Origin: Candidatus Omnitrophota bacterium
GTDB lineage: Bacteria > Omnitrophota > Gorgyraeia > Zapsychrales > Zapsychraceae
Reading direction: 5' to 3'
Length of the DNA: 27,735 nt
Assembly: GCA_020430005.1 (NCBI GenBank)
Contig: JAGQKQ010000003.1
Location: forward strand, 1-27,735
Positions 23,032 to 27,735 of the stretch are shown here, piece after piece. How positions within the stretch are numbered: the stretch's first letter is position 1; the number at the start of each line of letters is the position of its first letter. Below the pieces are notes generated by a model that saw only the letters and a list, made by a program, of their open reading frames with translations, was not told the DNA's origin and made no database searches. The translations under genes were made by a program, and so were the position numbers.

Positions 23032-23445
23032 TCACCCTTTAGGTTGGCTCGTGGCCACACTTACCTTTGTGGCCCCTGCCAATTTTGCCTCGTCAATAAT
23101 ACGCACAAGTAAACCTGAATGTGCGGCTGTATCCGCCTGAATGATAATCGGGACATCTTCTTTCTGGAGCATCCGTTTGACCAAGGGTTGGACACCACTA
23201 ATACCGATTTCCCGGCCGCCGTAAACCACTTCCCCTTTTTCTGTTAACGCGATCAAAATACTGGTTTTTTCCAGACGCACAGCCGAGGCTGCCTGCGGCT
23301 TATCCACATCCACACCTGTTTCTTCAACAAATGTCGTTGTAACAATAAAGAAAATCAGCAGAATAAAAACACAATCGATCAACGGAGACATATCCACGCC
23401 GGTTTCATTACTATCATCTGTTGCTAAATTACGAAATCGTCCCAT
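23032..23445 (-). CDS. exbD: ExbD/TolR family biopolymer transporter
   Basis: A 137-residue protein with a short cytoplasmic N-terminus, one membrane helix containing the essential proton-path aspartate D24 (DMSPLIDCVFILLIFFIV), and a periplasmic domain ending near ATKVSVATSQPKG. It forms the proton channel of the TonB motor with ExbB. The gene begins 19 bases after exbB. Confidence 0.95.
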   Translation of the reverse strand: MGRFRNLATDDSNETGVDMSPLIDCVFILLIFFIVTTTFVEETGVDVDKPQAASAVRLEKTSILIALTEKGEVVYGGREIGISGVQPLVKRMLQKEDVPIIIQADTAAHSGLLVRIIDEAKLAGATKVSVATSQPKG

Positions 23446-23464
23446 ACCATTTCCTTTTTATTTA

Positions 23465-24097
23465 TTAATTCTTCGTCGTTTGCTTCTGACGCGACTCTTT
23501 ATAGATCTTCTGTGTACACACTGTTTCAAGATGTGTTAAAAAACTTTTATACTGATCGTGCATACGGGATAATTGATATTGAAAAAACAATCCCGGTAAC
23601 GCAATAACAAGTCCGGTTTCGGTTGTAATTAAGGCTTCAGAAATCCCTTCCGCGACAAGCGCCATAGTCTTCTCCCCGCCGGAACCGGATGCCAGGGCCC
23701 CGAATGTCGTTAACATTCCGGTAACCGTTCCTAACAATCCTAAAAGCGGTGCCGCCCCAACACATACCTGCATCACACGAAGATCTCTTTCAAACGGAAC
23801 AATTTCCGTCGTACGCAACTCCTGAAAAAAATCCAGCGTCTGTTTTAACGATAATCCACTGGTCACATAGGCCAGTATCTCTCCAATCTGACCCCGACGC
23901 TCCTGTGGATGATCAATCCAGCGGCGCCATACTGTTTCCGGAAGAAAAAGAAACCCCTTTTCAACCAGCTTAAGTAATATGTGCATTCCCAGTCCAAACA
24001 ATACAAGAGCATTCACGGCCAGGGCCATCATTGCCCACCCGCCGGATAACCAGATTGAAATTGCCTGCTCACATAATGATTGAAAAGCTTCTATCAT
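23465..24097 (-). CDS. exbB: ExbB/TolQ family proton channel protein
   Basis: A 210-residue protein with three hydrophobic segments: the first at about 17-38 (GGWAMMALAVNALVLFGLGMH), then the conserved APLLGLLGTVTGMLTTFGALA helix and the third in GISEALITTETGLVIALPGLFF. These two conserved segments define the MotA/TolQ/ExbB family. It builds the pentameric core of the motor around ExbD. It is the shorter of two ExbB-like proteins encoded here and starts 14 bases after the TtpC-like gene, with no obvious ribosome site. Confidence 0.94.
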   Translation of the reverse strand: MIEAFQSLCEQAISIWLSGGWAMMALAVNALVLFGLGMHILLKLVEKGFLFLPETVWRRWIDHPQERRGQIGEILAYVTSGLSLKQTLDFFQELRTTEIVPFERDLRVMQVCVGAAPLLGLLGTVTGMLTTFGALASGSGGEKTMALVAEGISEALITTETGLVIALPGLFFQYQLSRMHDQYKSFLTHLETVCTQKIYKESRQKQTTKN

Positions 24098-24111
24098 AAG
24101 ATTTATTATTT

Positions 24112-25572
24112 TTATGCTGCGTTAATAAATTCTTTCGCTTGCTGATATGGTGTTTTACTAACCTGATTAATATAGGAAATCGCAATCTTTTCCATTTGAT
24201 CAATAATTCCTCTCGCCTTGCGTGATAAAAAGGCGTGCATAAGCAATGAAGGAATTGCGACAATCAAACCAAATTTCGTTGTAATCAAAGCCTCGGAAAT
24301 ACCGCCGGATAATGTTTTAACATCTCCCGAACCGAACACCGTAATCAATTTAAATGTATTAATAATCCCTGTTACCGTTCCCAACAGTCCCAATAACGGC
24401 GCCGATGACGCGCTAATCGCGATAAACGGTAAAAGGCTTTGCAATTTTAAACGGGTATCCATAATGATTTCGAACATCACCTCTTCAATTAATTCCCGTG
24501 GTTCCTCAATATGATCAACGCCGGCTTTTAACATACGGCCAACCGGACCACCGATCGTATCGGCTTTTTGTAACGCACCCGTTTTGTCGGACTGCGCGAT
24601 AGCTTGTAAAAATCCGTCAACCTGACGTTGTGACGGCGTACGGATAAACGCTAAAACACGCCATTTATAAAGCGCGACCGCCAAAGCCGCACCGGCTAAC
24701 AAAAAGATCGGCACCATAACCGGACCACCTTTTTGAACGTGCTCCAAAAGAGTTTCATGCGTCGCTTCAATCTTATGTGCGTTACCTAGTGTCGGATCTA
24801 ACGGAATTTTTCCCTGCGAACTTGTCACCAACTGTTCAACCGTTTTCTTATCAGATTCGTTTTCAAATGTTAGAATTGCCGGCTCTAATGATCCAATACG
24901 CTGTTCAGCCGTTCCGACAATACTGCCATCATCTGCCCGAAAAACCGCCCACGGCCCGACAAGAACAAATGTTCCCTGCTTCACCAGACCATTCGGATCA
25001 ACAGCCGATCCTTTAAACGAAATACCGCCCAACGCGTCATCCAAACGTTCCAGCGATACCGTCAATAATTTCGCCTGCTCCTGAAACATTTCCTGGTTAG
25101 ATAGATTTGTATTTTCAAGCGCCAGTTTGGCCGCATCTAACTGTTCGCTGTAGCGTTGAATCTCTGAAATATGTAATCGCGATTCAAAGTTACGGATATA
25201 TTCACTTAATAAATTCGAAAGGTATGTTGCCTCTTCCTGCCGCGATTTAATTTCATTGCGCAGGTTACTTAAATCGAGGGTGTGACTGTCTAAAAGCCGG
25301 GACGTTTTCTGATATTCACTTCGAACTGTAACCAGTTCTCCTTCAAGCTCATTTAATTTACGCGTTAAAGGAATCTTTTCATCAGCAATTTTTTCACGCA
25401 ACGTACTAAGTTCCTTCAAACTGTCATCAAGCTGCTGTTGAATAGTGGATGATGCCTGTTCAAAGGAAACGGCGGCATTTTCTGTGTCCGGAGATTCCTG
25501 AGCTTGCCCCAGCGCGGCATGCCCGATAATCAGAGTAGCCATTAAAATGTTTAAAATATGTTTTGTTTTCAT
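24112..25572 (-). CDS. TtpC-like MotA/TolQ/ExbB protein with periplasmic coiled-coil extension
   Basis: A 486-residue two-part protein. Residues 1-25 are a signal peptide, and 30-190 form a long coiled coil (SSTIQQQLDDSLKELSTLREKI onward). A small globular stretch with GTFVLVGPWAVFRADDGSIVG follows at about 206-226. A membrane helix near 290 leads to an ExbB domain at about 375-470 (LPFIAISASSAPLLGLLGTVTG; GISEALITTKFGLIVAIPSLL). This is the layout of TtpC, which Vibrio TonB2 systems need for uptake in addition to ExbB and ExbD. It probably spans the inner membrane and reaches into the periplasm beside the DUF3450 protein. Confidence 0.92.
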   Translation of the reverse strand: MKTKHILNILMATLIIGHAALGQAQESPDTENAAVSFEQASSTIQQQLDDSLKELSTLREKIADEKIPLTRKLNELEGELVTVRSEYQKTSRLLDSHTLDLSNLRNEIKSRQEEATYLSNLLSEYIRNFESRLHISEIQRYSEQLDAAKLALENTNLSNQEMFQEQAKLLTVSLERLDDALGGISFKGSAVDPNGLVKQGTFVLVGPWAVFRADDGSIVGTAEQRIGSLEPAILTFENESDKKTVEQLVTSSQGKIPLDPTLGNAHKIEATHETLLEHVQKGGPVMVPIFLLAGAALAVALYKWRVLAFIRTPSQRQVDGFLQAIAQSDKTGALQKADTIGGPVGRMLKAGVDHIEEPRELIEEVMFEIIMDTRLKLQSLLPFIAISASSAPLLGLLGTVTGIINTFKLITVFGSGDVKTLSGGISEALITTKFGLIVAIPSLLMHAFLSRKARGIIDQMEKIAISYINQVSKTPYQQAKEFINAA

Positions 25573-25590
25573 AATCCTGTCTCTCTTTGG

Positions 25591-26364
25591 TTATTGTATT
25601 TTTACCGGCACCTGGACAAACGTGGCCACTTGTTCATTTTTCATAATCGCGATCGCCTGCATAATTTCGTCGGCAGCGTCATTAGCCGGTGTCCAAACCC
25701 AGCCCTGCGATGGAGAGGAATATCCTGTTCCGGCAATTTTTCCATTCGCGCTGGCATAATACCCTTGTCCGACACCCACATAAAGCGTAGTCACCTCAGC
25801 CGTTGTTCCATCAGGAAGGTCGCGGACCTCACTGACAATATTAACGTCACGATTAAATTTATTAACTTCGTTTAAAACACCGATAACGTTTTGAAAGCGC
25901 TCCGCCAAAGAAAGCTTGGTCTCTTCCGGATTTTCCGGAAAACGCTGACTCAACGGCTTGACACGCTCGCGGATGGGATCCGGCAGATGTTCCAATAGCT
26001 TTGCCGTTTTTTGTTCCAGCTGTACAACTGTTTGATCAAGCACCGCTGAAGCTTGTTTTAACTTTTCGTTATCCTCCAGCAAACCAGCGCGTTTCTTATC
26101 CGCTTCGGTAATGCTAGACTCGGCATCTTTAATTTTATCTTTTAACGACTTGATTTCTTGCTCCAGAACATCAATACGTTCGTTCAACATTTCCTTGCTT
26201 AATTCCAGATCCTGCTGTTCCTGTGAAATCAGCCGGCGCGTTTCCACCCACTTCTCCAACGCTGTCCGTGTATTCTCGACGTCTTCATTCTGGGCCCGCG
26301 CTGGTAAAGCCAATACCATTAAGCCAAAAACACATAAAAACGTTCTTAACATCTGTTTAGTCAT
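25591..26364 (-). CDS. DUF3450 family periplasmic coiled-coil protein
   Basis: A protein of about 257 residues with a signal peptide (MTKQMLRTFLCVFGLMVLALPARA), a long heptad-rich coiled coil at about 28-125, and a C-terminal domain with LYVGVGQGYYASANGKIAGTGYSSPSQGWVW, the DUF3450 signature. Proteins of this family are encoded directly ahead of TtpC in TonB2-type operons and are presumed to act in the periplasm with it. The start at 26364 is better spaced from AAAGGA than the ATG two codons earlier (26370). A strong hairpin lies just upstream. Confidence 0.9.
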   Translation of the reverse strand: MTKQMLRTFLCVFGLMVLALPARAQNEDVENTRTALEKWVETRRLISQEQQDLELSKEMLNERIDVLEQEIKSLKDKIKDAESSITEADKKRAGLLEDNEKLKQASAVLDQTVVQLEQKTAKLLEHLPDPIRERVKPLSQRFPENPEETKLSLAERFQNVIGVLNEVNKFNRDVNIVSEVRDLPDGTTAEVTTLYVGVGQGYYASANGKIAGTGYSSPSQGWVWTPANDAADEIMQAIAIMKNEQVATFVQVPVKIQ

Positions 26365-26388
26365 TGTCATATCCTTTCATTTCTTTCT

Positions 26389-26412
26389 AAGCAACATGCA
26401 AGCATGTTGCTT
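26389..26412. repeat. Perfect 11-bp-stem hairpin between the receptor gene and the DUF3450 gene
   Basis: AAGCAACATGC (26389-26399) is inverted at 26402-26412 around a 2-base loop. No T-run follows on the minus strand. It stands 21 bases after the receptor stop and 19-25 bases before the next start, so it may act as an RNA-processing or stability element. Confidence 0.8.
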
Positions 26413-26433
26413 ACCTACCTCTTGTATCTATTG

Positions 26434-27735
26434 TCACCACTTACCACTTAAACCAAGCGTGTAATCAATTCCTTTTGTATAAGACGCTTTTATAGGTTCG
26501 TCATCTATAAACTCAGAGCGATAGACTTCCTGAATTTTTGGATTGGTTAAGTTCTTTGCCTTAAATGTTAATTCAAAATCCTCTCCGAGACTCTTTGATA
26601 GACTTAAATTTAAGGTTCCATATTCTTTCGCGTAAACATCCGGCACAAAATGTCCTCGTTCTTGTCCGGCTCCGGTAACCAAGGTATCACCTTTAACTGT
26701 GTAGAAAAGTCCCATCTTTGTTCCAAAACGTTCGGAATCGTAAGTTAAATAAATATTGTATAAATATTCCGGGGCATTCAACATATCACGGGTTGTAGGC
26801 GGATTTTGAAGACCTCTATCCATAAAAATCTTTACGTCGTCATAGGAAATTCCAACCTCCGATTCGATAAACGTCGCGTTCGCGCCAATAGAAAGACCTT
26901 CCAGCGATTCAAAAAACTGTCCCAATTTCTGCCGCCCCTCAATTTCAAATCCGGAAAGCCATCCCTCCGCGTAATTTACCGGACGGGTAAAACCAAATTC
27001 ATTCGTTGTCTGCTGAACGTATTCGATAGGATTAATGATTTTCTTATAAAACCAGGAGAAGGATACCAATCCACCGTCATACGGTGTATAGTCCAAGCGC
27101 GTATCATAATTCGTGACACCACTCATCTGCAATTCTGAATTACCGACAAAGACAGGGCCACCCAAATATTCCTGTTGAATAATGGGGGAAAGTTCCTTGA
27201 AAGTTTGGCGGGCTACCGTTTTACTATAGGATCCCCGAAATGTAATTTGTTCAATCGGTGTGAAGGAAAATCCCATGGAAGGTAAAACATCTTCCTGTTT
27301 AAATGATACATCCGCCGCTCCCGGCGTTGTTGACAACTTTAAGGAAGAGTTTGATCCTACAGGAACCCAGAAAGCATTGATCTCAGGATTATTAACAGTA
27401 CTCAACTCTGTGGTTTCATAACGGACGCCCCCAATAATTTTAAACCATGAGTTAAGCGGAAGGTCAATCATGTTGTACCAGGCAAAAATTTCCTGCTCTC
27501 CCTCATAATCCACATCCACGGCTCCACCTATACCTCCATCGGAGACCACATGCCCCTCCTCCGGCCAGACCGCGCTCCAAAGATCATCAAACGGTGCATT
27601 ATAATCGGCATAAAATTCACCAAAGCTTCCAAAAGATTCCTGAGTAAATTCCCGATGAACCCGATCACGGAAAGCCCCGGACTTACTATACCCGTCATCA
27701 CCCGTCCACTGACGAAAGGGAATCTTGACGTCCAC
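26434..27735 (-). CDS. TonB-dependent outer-membrane receptor (C-terminal part)
   Basis: The last 433 residues of a beta-barrel receptor; the plug domain, TonB box and start lie beyond the window. The barrel is recognisable from alternating strands and from FRGSYSKTVARQTFKELSPI, a signature of the TonB-dependent receptor group common in Caulobacter and Xanthomonas, plus LTFKAKNLTNPKIQEVYRSEF near the end. The protein ends in GLSGKW: the final residue is Trp instead of the more common Phe. The substrate cannot be told from this part. As the first gene before the motor set on the same strand, it is probably the client of this TonB system. Confidence 0.92.
   Translation of the reverse strand: MDVKIPFRQWTGDDGYSKSGAFRDRVHREFTQESFGSFGEFYADYNAPFDDLWSAVWPEEGHVVSDGGIGGAVDVDYEGEQEIFAWYNMIDLPLNSWFKIIGGVRYETTELSTVNNPEINAFWVPVGSNSSLKLSTTPGAADVSFKQEDVLPSMGFSFTPIEQITFRGSYSKTVARQTFKELSPIIQQEYLGGPVFVGNSELQMSGVTNYDTRLDYTPYDGGLVSFSWFYKKIINPIEYVQQTTNEFGFTRPVNYAEGWLSGFEIEGRQKLGQFFESLEGLSIGANATFIESEVGISYDDVKIFMDRGLQNPPTTRDMLNAPEYLYNIYLTYDSERFGTKMGLFYTVKGDTLVTGAGQERGHFVPDVYAKEYGTLNLSLSKSLGEDFELTFKAKNLTNPKIQEVYRSEFIDDEPIKASYTKGIDYTLGLSGKW

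Overview
This 27.7-kb stretch of bacterial chromosome comes from a diderm (Gram-negative-type) organism. The evidence is a TonB-dependent receptor, an ExbB/ExbD/TonB motor with a TtpC-type extra subunit, an L,D-transpeptidase and type IV pilus retraction ATPases. GC content looks moderate, and intergenic gaps are often packed with palindromes. The gene mix (long TPR proteins, a TMTC-like membrane glycosyltransferase with TPRs, a DUF3450/TtpC cluster, a BioD-BioA fusion) would suit an uncultured lineage such as Omnitrophota, but this is a guess from gene style; nothing here fixes the taxonomy. I see no rRNA, CRISPR array, insertion sequence or prophage.

Region 1 (1-7700, all minus strand) is a biotin operon. 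Its order of transcription is cysteine desulfurase, birA, bioF, bioH, bioC, bioDA fusion, then a partial AT-rich YcxB-like membrane gene cut by the window edge. A BirA-type operator (TTGTCAACC-N14-GGTTTACGA) overlaps a sigma70-like promoter upstream of the cysteine desulfurase, so the whole set is probably repressed by BirA when biotin is plentiful. bioC and bioH give an E. coli-style pimeloyl route. bioB is not in the window. Four of the spacers hold palindromic elements, including a perfect 27-bp inverted repeat between bioC and bioDA.

Region 2 (7700-8860, plus strand) has a consensus-like promoter, tRNA-Ala(GGC), tRNA-Leu(CAA), and a small exported protein with a beta-rich segment and STI1-like helical motifs. 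Region 3 (8860-11180, minus) is a two-gene glycosylation module: a polyprenyl-phosphate-sugar synthase-like GT2 overlapping a TMTC/PMT-like GT-C protein. Region 4 (11294-13545, plus) encodes two PilT-family ATPases that have lost different conserved motifs. Region 5 (13562-18165, minus) holds a secreted TPR protein, rlmN, accA, a LysM L,D-transpeptidase and a YuiD-type divergent PAP2 protein. accA is a biotin-dependent step, which links loosely to Region 1. Region 6 (18432-20704, minus) is an overlapping GT4 and radical SAM/SPASM pair.

Region 7 (20794-27735, minus) is an energised outer-membrane uptake system. Its order of transcription is TonB-dependent receptor (partial), DUF3450 coiled-coil protein, TtpC-like MotA/TolQ/ExbB protein, ExbB, ExbD, TonB and a TPR protein. 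This matches the TonB2-TtpC arrangement known from Vibrio-type bacteria.
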